A stretch of 64,000 bases of DNA. Origin: Trachythela sp. YZ-2020. Taxonomy: Eukaryota; Cnidaria; Anthozoa; Malacalcyonacea; Clavulariidae. Below the pieces are notes generated by a model. It searched no databases and was not told the DNA's origin. It saw only the letters and a program-made list of their open reading frames with translations. Below are positions 13,301-28,200 of this stretch, piece by piece; position 1 is the first letter of the stretch; every line of letters begins with the position of its first letter. The position numbers and the translations under genes are program-made. Where the stretch lies: contig JADLSH010000113.1 of assembly GCA_016169945.1 (NCBI GenBank), forward strand, positions 1,879,001 through 1,943,000. The letters run 5' to 3'.

Positions 13301-16300
13301 TGCATTGCGATTCAATATGGCGTCGCTATACACGAACGAGTGCATTCTTACGTGATCAACATGGATTGATTATCACGATCTTGCAACATGTCATGGTAAG
13401 CATTGTCGCAGATTGAGAAGACGTGAGGTGGCATTTCACTTCTCTTCTTTCCTTTGAACATTTGAACCACTTGCTGTGTGTAGATGGGCAGACGACGGTA
13501 CGGGTTCACAGCAACACAGAAAAGACCAGAGTATGTCTGAAAACGATTGAAGAAATATTATTTAAAAGGAGATGGAATCGTCCCCAGAAGCACTACTTCA
13601 AGCATATTTTTTCAAGCTCTTTCAACTGTCAACTGACATTTTGGTGTGCACAATGAGCTACTACCAAAAAATACCTGCTTCGATATACCTGCTGCTGCAA
13701 AAAATACCATGCACAAATGTTGTATTCCTTGTTAATTATGAAGCAAATTTTCGCAGCATTATGCTGTCCAAGTTCTTAAATTTGGCCCCCAGAAAGTGCA
13801 GGAAATGGCATTTCCGACCCTCAATTTTTAAAATTTTCCACCCCTAAATGTTCTACGCAACTAAAATGTACGTTTTTTTCCAGTTTGTTTTTTAAAATAT
13901 GCCACTGGACCATGACTTGAAAGAAGACTCTGTAGAACATCATTGTAGGGGTGGGTCATTATGTTTTCAGCTATCAGATGGGGGTGGGTCATGTGTATTT
14001 CTCAAACTATTTCTCAATCACCTCAAACTATCCTTTGTAAAATTCAATTTTCATAGCCCCCCTCCCCCCCCCGTACTTTATGACCGGTCCCTAAGGTCTT
14101 TACAATAACATGTATAAAAATTTGTCCGCTTTTTAATATGAAAATTTGATGTTAGCACTCTTCAAGAAATAGAAAGTGTAGATCAATGCTAATATAGATA
14201 CTAAAAATTTAGAAGCATTGTTGTTATACAAAAGGTCTGCAAAATTTTATTAGAGAATATACATGAATTTCCATATCGTCGAAGATTGAAATTTCATTGT
14301 TTCAAAATGAAACCAGCGAATTTTCAGTAATTTAATAAACTTATTTATTCACTCATAAAGCGTGAGAAAAATGGTTTCGCAAAGAAATCTAACAATTGGA
14401 CCAATTTTCACGTCATTAGCATTCATCCTATTAGATTTGCGCATAAACTTTGTCTCAACCAATTAGAACTTGCATTAGCTCGTTCTCATTTGATATTCTT
14501 ATATGAAGTATCACTGTCTCAAATATTTCTGGTGTTGACCTTTCGAGTTTTATGTTGAAAGTACTTATAATTTGTCGTAGCTATTAAACTCAGAAATCAG
14601 ACGCCAAACAAATCATTGAGTTTTTCAACACTTTAAAAACATCTTCATAATATAATTAAAATTCAACTTAATTATAGCTTTCTAGTTGCGTGTAATCTGT
14701 TAAAACTATTACGCTAAATATATTGCGTTTACAAATTATCTCATTTGCATTAATTTAAATCCCCGAAGCATGTAACAGCTGCCCAAAACTGTTGCGAAAA
14801 TCTCGAAACGTAGCGACTCTTCTCTTCCTCAATGAAAACGTATTCCCATAACAGAACATACAATGTTGCAACATGCTTGTAACATTTTGTAACAGTTAAA
14901 TATAAGGCGAGAAATTTATGCCAGACCGACCAATGTCATTAATGTCAATAAAACTAATCACCACAAATCGAACGAGCTACAGTATAAAGCCCGTCAATTT
15001 AAGCTCAAATCTGAAAGGCAAACGGTTCTAAATCCACGTTTAATACGGTATTATCCAACGATTAAATAACACTAAGTTGCAAATACTACATTTAGAAACA
15101 ATGTTGCAAGAAATGAAACAAGAGTTTTTAAAATGCTCAATCTTTTAACAGATTTGTTTGAATACAGCGCTCAGTTTGGGGTGTCAAATTAACAATGAAA
15201 ACTGATAGAATTACGAACGTTAAACAAAAACATAGGGTGGGTCAAATAATCGATTGCACATCTCTGCTGTTTAAAACTACAAAACCGTGTAAAAATTCAC
15301 AAAAGTACAAACATGTCTAACATTAGAATATATATTTATATTCAAAAACGCACAAACCAATAAGGTTAATACAGTTTTTCCACAAACAGGATAATGCTAA
15401 ATCTCTAATTTGTACAACCGGAATTCAAAAGAGTTGCCATATATGGGCATAATATTAAAATCATCGTGTATTGGAATTTCAGAACTTCAATGACCGAGGT
15501 CACCGTTTGACAACTAATCCCGGCTTTTTCCGTTTCGCGGTATGGGATAAATATACTACATGCGTTTAAAAACTCGCACTGTTGTGTTTCCGTTTGCAAA
15601 AACATGCCGGTGAACGGGAAAATAAACCGAACCAAACCAAATATCCGATTATTAGGAGTCTGTGTGTTTACGTTTTTCGTAAAGAGCACAAACATATTTA
15701 TTTCGCAAAACAGAATCGAATGACATACGATAGTTTAATGCAAACACTGCGTGAAACTTTTTTAATAGTAACAATTAATTCTGTCGGTCTGTTACAGCGG
15801 ACAGAGGTGTCCCAAAATGCTACATTTTACATATTCGTCGACTCGCATTATTAAACAGCTAGACTAGTTAGTCCCAGAAGTACTTTGTGTGAAAATTATT
15901 GAGTATTGTCAAACAGATTAGACCATATTTACACACAGTGTGCGAAGGTTACGGCCATTTTGTCTGCATGTAATCCCGCTTGACTTTCACCTATTTGGCA
16001 GTAATAAATTGTTTATACACAGAAAACCATTTCTGTATAATTCGCATGCGATATTTCTAGGTTAATTTTGTTACATTGGCCGGACCATTGCATGAGATTA
16101 ATATATTCAAGTTTATTTACAATTTTCAAAAGATTCAATAGATTTAACGCTACTTCGTTGTCATGTTAATTAACTCCCAAATCTGTTTTGCATTTCGTAG
16201 TCAAGGAAAAGCTTTTGGGCCCTCGAACAACGCTACAAAGTCTGCAATTTCGAAACTGTTTGCACGAAGCATATTTTGAAAAGGAACTATTGAACAAACA

Positions 16301-17465
16301 CTTCAACACTTGGGTGCTTTTCATGGCTGTGCATGTCTATTTAAACACAGATACCGGTAACAATTCAGACTTAACCCTAACAAGAATTATGAATACCTAT
16401 TTAACATATTAAACACAAATTACTTACAAAGTCGAAGTGTGTGTGCAAATATTAGACCAAACAATGTCTTCAACATAGCTTTCTACTGTTAAGTGTTATA
16501 AATTTTTGACAACATTCACTGAGTTAGGTAAAAATTTGTTGAACGCCTGCAGGAATTAGCGTTTTATTCGCCAGATATAAAATTGCAAAATAAGCTAAAA
16601 AGCTCGTCCCGTATTTGGTATTGTGTACTTTATTGTACTAACAAATGCTTTGTACGTCTATACACCACAAAAAACGCGTCTATTATACCCAATAATACAA
16701 GGAAACAAGGCACAGATTTACTTACGTATATAAGAGCAGATGTATAACGCTGTTTCAGGTTATATAATACGCTAGCTTCGTTCAAATAGGTCAAACCCGC
16801 CATGTCTTCACATTTCTCGTACTTGGGTGGATTCATCTGTTGGGTATCATTTTTGTTTATATCGATTTTCTGGAAGAGAAATCATAAAAATATAAAAGGG
16901 TTATATTATTCGTATATAAACCCTATTGCTCGCCCCAACAGATATACAGCATGTGGTAACCTTGTACCATGTATTATTATTGTACATCCCATTAGCAGAT
17001 ATTGTATGTCTGTGCTGTATTAATACAACCTTGTAGGGTTATGTTATAATGTATACGAGGCTATAGGCTTAGTTTTACTCGCTAAATAAGTCTATTGGGT
17101 TTAAATTCTATCGAAAGCCGAACAGATATATGTATGAGCCATATATTATTGTACATCCCACAGACAGATTTTTATGTCTGTGCAGTATTATTACAAACTT
17201 GTAGGACTATACTAGCATGTATTTCAAGGTATAGGCTTAGTTTTAACCGCTAAATAAGTATACAATTGTTACATTTCAGTACCTTGCCACCAGCAGTCTC
17301 AACTGTTAGCATATCACCCTTCGTCGAGACGACAGCAGCAGCCAGATAGCCTTCCTTCACATCTGGTATCCACAGCCATTTTTTAGCATCGAACGTTTGA
17401 GTACGTGCGAGCAAGGTAGCTTTGTCCGTAGGACGTAAATATTGCTCGGGATCCTCTCCTGACAT
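1..17465 (-). CDS. Myosin II heavy chain, striated-muscle type (3' part missing)
   Basis: This is the actin-activated ATPase heavy chain that forms muscle thick filaments. I traced 26 coding exons (right to left): 17283-17465, 16726-16869, 13352-13536, 12670-12769, 12245-12340, 12067-12130, 11791-11889, 10886-11131, 10684-10802, 10009-10101, 9844-9900, 9226-9396, 7878-8175, 6918-7185, 6300-6420, 5424-5560, 4706-4847, 4077-4190, 3316-3525, 2331-2453, 2085-2171, 1507-1587, 1286-1350, 681-771, 544-600, 293-379. Phases agree at every junction and give 1146 codons without a stop. The protein has an N-terminal SH3-like domain, motor, two IQ-type motifs and a coiled-coil rod. Family members are about 1930-1980 aa, so roughly 800 rod residues lie past the left edge. 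The [13 protein letters not shown]-loop context and the SFQTVS segment after loop 2 resemble muscle-type rather than non-muscle myosin II (family knowledge). All splice sites are GT-AG except one probable GC-AG donor at 4075-4076. Confidence 0.96.
293..4847 (-). CDS. Myosin neck and first part of coiled-coil rod
   Basis: Ten exons encode residues 795-1146. The second IQ-type motif is [17 protein letters not shown], the regulatory light chain site. The invariant head-rod junction proline is P824 in KVKPLLNV. From there the sequence is a charged heptad-repeat coiled coil (S2 region), for example [16 protein letters not shown] and [20 protein letters not shown]. The reading frame is still open at the leftmost exon (293-379), which ends in a normal GT donor (plus-strand AC at 291-292). 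Exon 4077-4190 needs a GC donor to keep frame with 3316-3525. Confidence 0.95.
818..1285. repeat. (CAT/CAC)n microsatellite in a myosin intron
   Basis: About 470 bp of CAT, CAC and CAA triplets, with an internal run of five near-identical 18-bp units (ACAAGCATCACCATCACC type, about 980-1080). Both strands are open over part of it, giving His-rich or Asp/Gly-rich pseudo-peptides that are composition artefacts. Confidence 0.9.
2519..2880. mobile_element. CTTG-box TIR element, copy B (both ends present)
   Basis: It starts TACACACGTAAAAA and ends with the inverse TTTTTACGTGTGTA, so it has clean 14-bp terminal inverted repeats, with TA dinucleotides at the borders. The interior of about 330 bp is built of CAACTTGTTG / CTTGTTAACAAG variants with no coding capacity. 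It is non-autonomous, in a myosin intron. Confidence 0.85.
3000..3295. repeat. Dispersed foldback repeat with internal inverted arms (copy 1)
   Basis: It carries GTTTATTATAGTGATTT near 3158 and the inverse AAATCACTATAATAAACTC near 3243, around a GGCTAGCGCCTTG core. The whole segment recurs in opposite orientation at about 46742-47029. A degenerate fragment lies at about 1650-1725. It is in the intron left of myosin exon 3316-3525, whose donor is at 3314-3315. Confidence 0.75.
3580..4015 (-). repeat. Tandem 114-bp SINE-body units (about 4 copies)
   Basis: The GTTACTACAGGAGG motif recurs near 3653, 3768, 3882 and 3996, a spacing of 114-115 bp. Each unit has TACTGGATAGCTCTACCTG, a GTTCTAAACTGTTCTCCCTAG-type core and a GGTCCAGTAAGG-type segment. 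It is the same unit as the array at 59938-60800 and sits in a myosin intron. Confidence 0.85.
4290..4680. repeat. GTT/TTG-rich low-complexity tract
   Basis: About 390 bp of imperfect GTTGTTGTT / TTGTTATTG triplets in a myosin intron. The open frames across it encode only Leu/Val/Cys-rich low-complexity peptides, so it is not coding. Confidence 0.8.
5424..8175 (-). CDS. Myosin actin-binding, converter and first IQ exons
   Basis: Four exons encode residues 520-794. Loop 2 is short and basic ([16 protein letters not shown], from residue 620) and would contact actin. The reactive thiols are conserved: SH2 C682 in [10 protein letters not shown] and SH1 C692 in RICRKGFP. Exon 6300-6420 encodes the converter ([20 protein letters not shown]). 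Exon 5424-5560 gives [17 protein letters not shown] followed by the first IQ-type motif, [17 protein letters not shown] (about 771-787), the essential light chain site. The intron between 7186 and 7877 is largely a (CAT/CAC)n microsatellite. Confidence 0.96.
5735..5960. mobile_element. Mariner-like MITE with TA target duplication
   Basis: A 226-bp element with terminal inverted repeats CAGTCGATTTCATCAA at the left and TTGATGAAATCGACTG at the right. It is flanked by TA on both sides (5733-5734 and 5961-5962). Inner arms (CTTTTGCCAAAATATTC, GTTCATAATGATTCACAA and their inverses) make it almost a complete foldback. No ORF. TA duplications are characteristic of Tc1/mariner elements. In a myosin intron. 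Confidence 0.82.
6010..6200 (-). mobile_element. tRNA-derived SINE fragment
   Basis: It contains the family body (GGTGTTTGGTAGAATCAAACT, GCGAAATTATAATCAGACAA) and reaches a B-box-like GGGAATCTAACCC. It is truncated compared with the copy at 49130-49506. In a myosin intron. Confidence 0.65.
6528..6790. mobile_element. GACGAGAG-type inverted-repeat element, copy 1
   Basis: About 260 bp rich in CTCTCATCAACTCTC and its complement. The ends pair around CAGACGAGAG and CTCGTTTGACCGAGG, with an inner CCCCGTTCAAACGAGAAC. The same family occurs at 46466-46742. No coding potential. Confidence 0.7.
7270..7840. repeat. (CAT/CAC)n microsatellite
   Basis: About 570 bp of CAT, CAC and CCA triplets filling a myosin intron. 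Long minus-strand Met/Val or Asp/Gly open frames over it are composition artefacts. Confidence 0.92.
8227..8446. mobile_element. CCCCG-CACAGACGAGCA foldback element, copy 1
   Basis: The left end AAGTCCCGTACAGACGAGCA pairs with the right end GTGCGGGGCTTT. The interior repeats TTTTCCTTGnCAAG and its inverse AAGGAAAACTTG. A related partial copy is at 63133-63310. In a myosin intron. Confidence 0.7.
8946..9203. mobile_element. CTTG-box TIR element, copy C
   Basis: It begins TACGCACGTAAAAATCTCAC and continues with CTTGTCAACAAG and CAACTTGTTAACAA motifs. The right terminal repeat is missing. It ends about 20 bp before the donor of myosin exon 9226-9396. Confidence 0.75.
9226..12340 (-). CDS. Myosin switch I to relay exons
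   Basis: Eight exons encode residues 205-519, the upper and lower 50-kDa regions. Switch I is NNNSSRFGK (about 230-238), split exactly at an intron. Switch II is DIAGFEIFD (454-462) in the 57-bp exon 9844-9900. The relay helix follows in 9226-9396 ([20 protein letters not shown]). Exon 10886-11131 carries the acidic cardiomyopathy-loop region with [11 protein letters not shown]. All catalytic switch residues expected of an active ATPase are present. The introns here hold a CTTG-type TIR element (11310-11622), CAT/CAC microsatellite (about 10130-10670) and SINE units. Confidence 0.95.
9425..9720 (-). repeat. SINE-body units (about 2-3 degenerate copies)
   Basis: GATAGCTC..., GTTACTACAAGAGGAAG and CTGTTCTCCCTGGAG motifs in the order of the 114-bp unit, with deletions, followed by part of the SINE body (TGTGCTTGGTAGAG) to about 9760. 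Confidence 0.7.
10125..10670. repeat. (CAT/CAC)n and (AAC)n microsatellite
   Basis: About 540 bp of CAT/CAC triplets with an AACAACAAC block near 10470-10497. It fills the intron between myosin exons 10009-10101 and 10684-10802. Open frames here give poly-His/Ile/Thr artefacts. Confidence 0.92.
11310..11622. mobile_element. CTTG-box TIR element, copy D (inverted)
   Basis: TACACACGTGAAAA at the left, GAGATTTTTACGTTTGCG at the right, CAACTTGTTATC and CTTGTTAACCGAG between. It has the opposite orientation to copies A-C. In a myosin intron, followed directly by an AAACGTGTTTCCTC... fragment of the minisatellite family seen at 36000-36410. Confidence 0.75.
12450..12600. repeat. CCCT/CTTT pyrimidine-rich microsatellite
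   Basis: A (CCTC)n run at about 12452-12500 grading into C/T-rich sequence, just upstream of the donor of the P-loop exon in a myosin intron. Confidence 0.85.
12670..17465 (-). CDS. Myosin N-terminus to P-loop exons
   Basis: Four exons encode residues 1-204. The start ATG (17463-17465) opens with [10 protein letters not shown]. The WIPDVKEGY segment is the SH3-like subdomain. Exon 16726-16869 begins [11 protein letters not shown] and runs into MNPPKYEK and the [10 protein letters not shown] segment typical of all class II motors. Exon 13352-13536 gives [17 protein letters not shown]. Exon 12670-12769 starts with the nucleotide-binding P-loop GESGAGKT (residues 172-179), followed by a short loop 1, [11 protein letters not shown]. 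The codon for T171 is split between the two exons. Any 5' untranslated exon upstream of 17465 was not identified. Confidence 0.95.
12815..13225 (-). mobile_element. SINE with about 3 body units
   Basis: Units with TACTGGATAGCTCTATCAG and CTGTTCTTCCTAGAGGACC run from 12815 to about 13130. They are followed by the unique SINE body (CGGTGTTTGGTAGAGTC, CAAAATTATAATCAG) to about 13225. The tRNA-like head is absent. In a myosin intron. Confidence 0.75.
13537..16725 (-). other. Largest myosin intron, no gene recognised
   Basis: The 3.2-kb intron between exons encoding IYTYSGLF, AT-rich, with scattered short open frames that match nothing I know and are not bounded by convincing splice sites. It contains a C-run at about 14056-14073. 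First or second introns of muscle genes often hold enhancers, but I see no motif that I would defend. Confidence 0.5.
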
Positions 17466-18835
17466 TTTGGTATATTTGTCAGCGAAACGTGCTTCAAGTT
17501 TATTGAGAGGTCAAAACGCTTGCACAGAACGGCAGAAAGACACAACGCTTGTTGATTGTCAGCCGCAAAGACAACTCCCAAACCCAGGGGAATAGACTGA
17601 TATAGTACCATGCCTCGCTCTGATTGGTCAATAATCACACTACAGTTAAAGGTCAGAAGCCTCATACCATCACACCAAATTTGGATTGCGCTTCTCAGAT
17701 GGTGTTCCAAAGTCGCGAATGTTGCTATTTCTGCTGCAATTAGCCAATCAGATTGCAGAAAAATGTTGCAAGGGTCTTACCAGCATGTTCTAAAACAATT
17801 TGATTCTATTCTCGAGCCCTAAAACTACATATTTTTTTGTTTTAAACTTAAATTGCCAACCCAATATTCTGGGGAAAATTGACCCAACTGTGTAGTACAA
17901 AAGCGACCACTCGATGCGTTGTTTATTAAACAACATTCATTACATGGGAGCACAAATTCGGACAATCAAATTTTGAAATCACACCACCCCATGAACCGAA
18001 GTAATAAACAAACAGTTACAAATTGCTGTCGGTATTTTGCACTCGAAAAAATACAAATCTTTACATGAAATTAAGGAATTGGATTAGTCTTCACCATAAA
18101 ATATAAGATAATATTGTTCAGTGTAAAATTCGTTGCGAATTTCGGGTTGAATTGGTAACAGATTGCGCGAATGTTTGGTCGTGATGTCCCCCGCAGTGGG
18201 GACAAAGATACGACTAAGTTATGATAAGCAGTGTGCCGGGTTTCGATTGATCTCAATTTCTCCGGGCTTAACTTTTAATGGCGATCCAATAAGTACTATT
18301 CGATGAGCCTTTTTATTTCAAATCGTCATTTCTATACGAAGACACAAAAGCCTTTTGCAAGTAATGTTTAATCGCGCTTAAAAACGATATATTTTAAAGT
18401 TTTTTAGATGTTTCGCTATCGCATTTCTAGAGCCCGTCTAGAGTCTATAATCTGCAGGTGGATTTAGAATTTTCAATTCGTTCAAAGCTACTGTAGAGCC
18501 TAGGGTATTTTACTCTTAATTATTGAACTTATCTGCACTAGCTACATGCGAAGTTAATAAGATCTGTTACTTCTGTCTAAAGTTCGCTATGGAGGTACAG
18601 TTAGTAAAGGTCACCCCTCACTGACCCATGTCGGTTACATTCGGAGCTGGACTAACATATGTTCCAAACTGGATGCGTCGACGGTCACTTTCAGGCGGTC
18701 TAAGGAATATTAATTTGTCTCTAACGGAACCAGATTATAGATTATAGAAAAGGTGTTGCACTTCAAATATCTTTGTTGTTCTTATGTTGTTTTGTTTCAA
18801 ACATCTTACTAGTATGCAAGTGATATATAGTTTCC
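17466..18835. other. Intergenic region upstream of the myosin gene
   Basis: AT-rich sequence without a recognisable gene. It should hold the myosin promoter and any 5' untranslated exon (minus-strand transcription). I could not single out a TATA or initiator with confidence. Confidence 0.4.
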
Positions 18836-18949
18836 ATGCACTACTGCCTGTTTCATCCAATGAAGGAATCTTCAGGTGGACTGACAATTTTCGACCTTCA
18901 TCTGAAGATTTCTTTATTGAATAAAACACGCTGTAGTGGATACCTTGAG

Positions 18950-19555
18950 GTAAGCGAAAACTATATACACCGGCTCCATTTATATGATATCGAGCACTCT
19001 TTGGCATTAATACGTGAAGCAAAACACGCTCATATAAAGTGCTACTATATATACTATCATCTTGAGTATCGCGACCATAATAATATAAAACGAGTTTACA
19101 ACATAAAAAGTTTGGGAGTCATTATAGATGATAAGCTTGATTGGAAGGAACATATACTTAGCATTAGTAAAAAAGTTTCAAAGGGTATACGAATGCTACG
19201 TTTTTGTAAGTTTTTTGTTGCTAAAAATACTTTAAAAAACTAGATCTATAATGCGCTTATTCTACCTCATTTTGACTATTGCTCTCCTGTTTGGAGTAAC
19301 ATTGAAATTAAGTTTACAAAAACTCCAAAACAGGACTGCAAGGGTCATTACAGGTGATAATTATGATGTCCGATCAAGAAATATTACAAAGATAATTGCC
19401 CTGAAATAGCACGTAACCTTTTTGAAAAATGTAACAATGTTAATTATAATTTGAGAAGCAATGGTAAATTATTGAGGCTATCTAAACCGAATACTAATTC
19501 TATGAAAATAAGTTTTCGTTATATGGGTGCTAAGGCGTTAGTTATAGGGGTGTAA
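18950..19555 (+). pseudogene. Decayed non-LTR retrotransposon (LINE) reverse-transcriptase C-terminus
   Basis: The plus strand encodes VYNIKSLGVIIDDKLDWKEH, then SISKKVSKGIRMLRF, then after a stop at about 19243 IYNALILPHFDYCSPVWSN. Further on are LQNRTARVITGDNYDVRS and NLFEKCNNVNYNLRSNGK in shifted frames. These are the conserved post-polymerase blocks of CR1/Jockey/RTE-like LINE proteins (LGV.iD..L.W..H and LPhfdYCs.VW). Several frameshifts and stops show the copy is dead. 5' truncated. Confidence 0.85.
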
Positions 19556-20206
19556 ATATTATTATTGTAGGATTTTTATTGTAAATATTGCACGGCCCTA
19601 TGAAAATCAATGTAAATAGATAGGTAACCGTGTTGAAATATATTTAAATAATAATAATGTTATACACACTGCAACATCGTAGAGTCTCGTAACATTTTGT
19701 CAGTCTGTGCATTTGCAGGAAGCGTTGCACAAAGTGGAATCATGTTCTACTTGCAGTTGCCGCAACAATTATGTTGCCGTTGTTACGAGACTCGGTGATT
19801 GAAAGATATGTCAGTATCTTGCAAACCACTCTGAGATATCCCGTTGTTCCGTTGGGTAACGCGGACTATGTCTTGGAATGGAGATATCTCAAATTTAAGA
19901 TTGCATACAAACCAGACCAACATGTTGGTCCCAGATCATCCTGTATTTTCGGATGTCACATTGTTGGGTCTGTTCGAACATTATGTTTCGTAATGTTGGC
20001 TGATGTTTTGAAATAGGTTATCGAGTTATTGACTTGGAAAATCGTGTTAGTTTAATGGCACGGCGTACAAGAAGTCAACAATAGAAAGCCAGATTATTAA
20101 AAGAAGCAATTATATGTAGTTACAATTACAATAGGACTCTAATCAAAAACATTTTAGTTCCGGCTATGACGTCATGTTGTGACGTCATTACATTACAATT
20201 ACACGG

Positions 20207-20847
20207 GCTCTTTCTCGGTGTATGAGCAACCGAAATAGGCGTTATTAGGGTTTGTTAGGGCATGACTGCAGAAGTTAGGGAGCCATGGAGCGATTCTACT
20301 TCCTTGAATAGTCTAAGGGGCTAATTCCAAATTCAAAATGTGCGTGGCTTGAATCAAGAATTCTTGAGTTATAGGCGTAGTTATCTAAGCCTGTAGGTAC
20401 TGGCTAACTCCAAAACTCATCATCGAGGGGACCTCCCCCGTTCTCGTCCCCCATGCAGGGGGTGCTGGGGTCTTCAAAAGGACAACGAATGAGAACTTCT
20501 GATGGGGCCCAGGTGCAGTGACGAGGGGGGAGGGCGGGGGGTGGTATTACTGACCAAATGTGGGGTGGTTAAAAATGGACACATTTACTTGACATTAATA
20601 TTCTATAATCTATATTTTCTATTTTTTCCAATTTATAATTTTAGGGGCTCATGTGGGCCCAGGGGCCCACAACGAGTTCTCGTCGTCTCGTCCCTAGCCA
20701 GCACGCCCTTGCCCCCATGCTACTAGTTTTGGGCCAACGGCTGTGCCGGTATAGCCTAGCTCTATTCGAACTTTGGCTGCCTCCACAAAAATAGAATCTA
20801 CAGGCATGTGTTAGGGTTAGTTGCTCATTGATACCGAGAAAGCGTCA
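20207..20847. mobile_element. Inverted-repeat element (about 640 bp)
   Basis: The left end CTTTCTCGGTGTATGAGCAAC pairs imperfectly with the right end GTTGCTCATTGATACCGAGAAAG, with TAGGGTTTG/TTAGGGTTAG just inside each. The interior holds CCCAGG-rich sequence and no ORF I recognise. It lies just 3' of the receptor gene stop codon. Confidence 0.55.
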
Positions 20848-20935
20848 ATTAACGAAATAAAATTACTTATATCATCCAATTTTACAAGTTATTTTAAACC
20901 GTAGTCCGTAGACAATCAGTTTTGGCTGATGTTGA

Positions 20936-25276
<4,341 letters not shown>

Positions 25277-28200
25277 CTGTAACTTCTATAGAGGGCAAAT
25301 AATCATATATTTATCTCACGATAATCATTAATTATCATTCATTTTATCATTATTTATTATCTGTTAGATAGTACACCTTCAAAAGCCTTCAAACGAGTTA
25401 GGCTACCATATGAACATCAAACTAACTATTGAACAATACTAAACAAAATAGCATACAAATTGCGGAATGTATTGGAATTACATTTACTGCTGCGAGTTAA
25501 TTTATAAGTTTGACATACTGTCACTTTTCCATTTCTTAAAGTTATTACTTCTGTTTTTCGATGCGGATATTTTGATGGATTTCACTCTGTGGCGGTGTGT
25601 ACATTTTTGAGTCAAGCTATAAAAACGTTATATTTTCGAAAGTTTCAACTCTTGTGAGAGGGCTGGCCTTCCTTTTAAATACACGAAAAGTATTTTTATT
25701 AAAAGAGGACCAGCCTTTCATGACATAAAGGCGGTTTCAAATAGAATCTATAAACACCTGATCAATAATTTGTTCGCATATTTAATTGAGTTTCCTCCTA
25801 TAGTAACACTGGCGCAATAAGGCAGGACTCTTACTGGACCTCTCCGAATAACAGTTTAGAACTGATGGAGCTATCGAGTATAAATATAGTTAGTTAGTTT
25901 AGGTTTCCCCTTGTAGTAACACTGGATCAATAAGGGATGGCCGTTAACTCTATACTATAGGGAGAATCGATTTGTTTGATTTGGCAGACGTTACAAGTGT
26001 CTATTCTCTGAGGACATGTGTTGCAAATATGTGTGTTTTAGTCAAATTTTTTTGTTTTAGCAGACGTGGGGGGCCGCGCCACTCTGCGCAAACAGAGCAT
26101 ATACGTCGTATTTCTGATCAATACATATTAGCCTCTCTTTGTGTAAAAGGGCTACATTCTATCAACTGGAAAAACTTAACTTAACCAGTCTACTTACCAA
26201 GGGCAAGGACTTTGCCTTTAACGAGAAAATCGTTTGGTGTTACTCAGAGAAAATCACGTACTATGGACACAGGATAATATAGATAGATAAACATCCAAAA
26301 ATAGATAAAACGGGAATAATGCGTTTAATTGAACTTTGCGCAAAAACATTTTGATCTAGACTATAACTATTTCAGTATCACATTCAATCAGTTGCGTCAT
26401 CAAAATTGACCATCTTTGAAAGAGGTTTACACTGTAACACATTTTGATCAAATCATCTGTTGTAGGTACTATCAAAGGTTAAACGTTAGTAGCTAGTGCG
26501 ACGAGCCGGCCTTAGTTAAATTCTCAATTTATTAGTTTATCATAATAGCTAATATATGACCACCACAAATCACTAATCACCATCGTACAGCAGATGGTGG
26601 TCAACAGGCAGTTACAAGAGTGAGAAAATGTTGTTAATGATCTTTTCATTATATGTAGTGGTCTTGTATACATGTGATAGCAAATACATAGAACTAAGAG
26701 ATGTAGTGTATTCTGCCTGCTGCTATGACGAGTACCAACATTTCTGCCAACAAGTTGACCAACATCTGCCGCACCATAACCCTTATTAAAACCCACCATC
26801 AACGATTGAATTCTCTTCAATATTGTGTTAGTGTTAATTGATAAAAAAGACTCCCAAAACAAATGTGTATTTCCTACCTTTACAAATGTAAACTTGAACT
26901 GTAAATTTTAAGCCGTTCTCTTGAAATAACTAAAGCCCTTCAGAACCTCGTAAAATAGAATATAAATTGTTCTTTTTCAATTGACAATACACGTATGCAG
27001 TGTTTAAGCCCACTATACTTGTAAACAAATGCTTTTAGTTTATATAGCATGAACGTTTTTAAGACGGGTGGTCGAAAACTCCACATTTTTTCATGACATT
27101 TTTGGCAGCATAATTTATTTTAGACATTGTAAAGCTTTCAAAATCTCTTGTACTTTCAAGCTGTGTGACAGAGCTTGCTGATGAGCGTCGAACAGTGAGA
27201 ACTGTGAATTTAGATAATAACACAGAATGTGGCACAATTTCATGGAGTTTTAAGCACCGTGGTATGATTAGCACTGACAAGGCCACTGCAAGACCTTTTT
27301 AGGGCTTGTTACGTTCAATACTCATACCTGGGGTTGATTTATAAGACTGAATAAATATTTTTTTGATTTAATCAAAGATTGGGTAAAATAGTTTTGACGG
27401 TTTAGTGTACAGTTGAGAAAAAATCGAATTCTTGCTAAAAAGCCACCCATTATGACAAAGAAGTTAAATTTGTAACATTTACCACCACAATGCATCGCGA
27501 TTTAAAGATGGCGTCGTTATTGTGGAAAACGTCAATTAATGATAAAAGGAAATTTGAAAATTTAGCAGTAAAGAAGTCGTCTACGTCAAAGTGGAAACAC
27601 CACTATCGCCAAAAATTTCTGGAATAAAATTTCAAGAAATGCCAAAGCAAAACACAAGCAGTCAGTGGTTCCACTTTGAAGGAAATTTCCTTTTGTACAG
27701 CGTGCGTGAGAAAAATATAATCAGGATATAATGGAACAGATTGCGTGACTGTGTTACATATATACACTTTTATGGCGAGAGTTGAAATTTACTTATTTGT
27801 CAATATTTCGACTGATATTCTACATTTTCCTTCGAATTTTTTTCGTTTTTCTGGAATTTCCTTCAAAATTTCCTTCAAAATTTCATTCCTTAAATTTTCA
27901 ATCATTCCAGAAATTTCCTCTTGAAAGGAAATTTTGAAGGTAAACTCTGTTTATCGGAGTGACTAAATTGTTCGCTTATGTATTGAACTTCTGTTCGGGG
28001 CAAATACATAATGGAAACATTAAGTTGCAAGCTTACATGTTTTGACCAATGAAATGCATGTGTGTGTGTTTTTAAGGCTCGTTCAGACGATCCGATATCT
28101 ATGTCAATATGTCGGATCTTCAGATTGTATCGGATCCGAGAAATCGGATCGTACGAACACCATATAAAGTGACCTTCCGACAGTCGGTCCGTCAGTCCCA

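Noticed and set aside
26524..26862. 112-codon minus-strand frame
   Set aside because: Mildly protein-like but no domain, no splice context and no start support. Possibly a transposon relic, not assertable.
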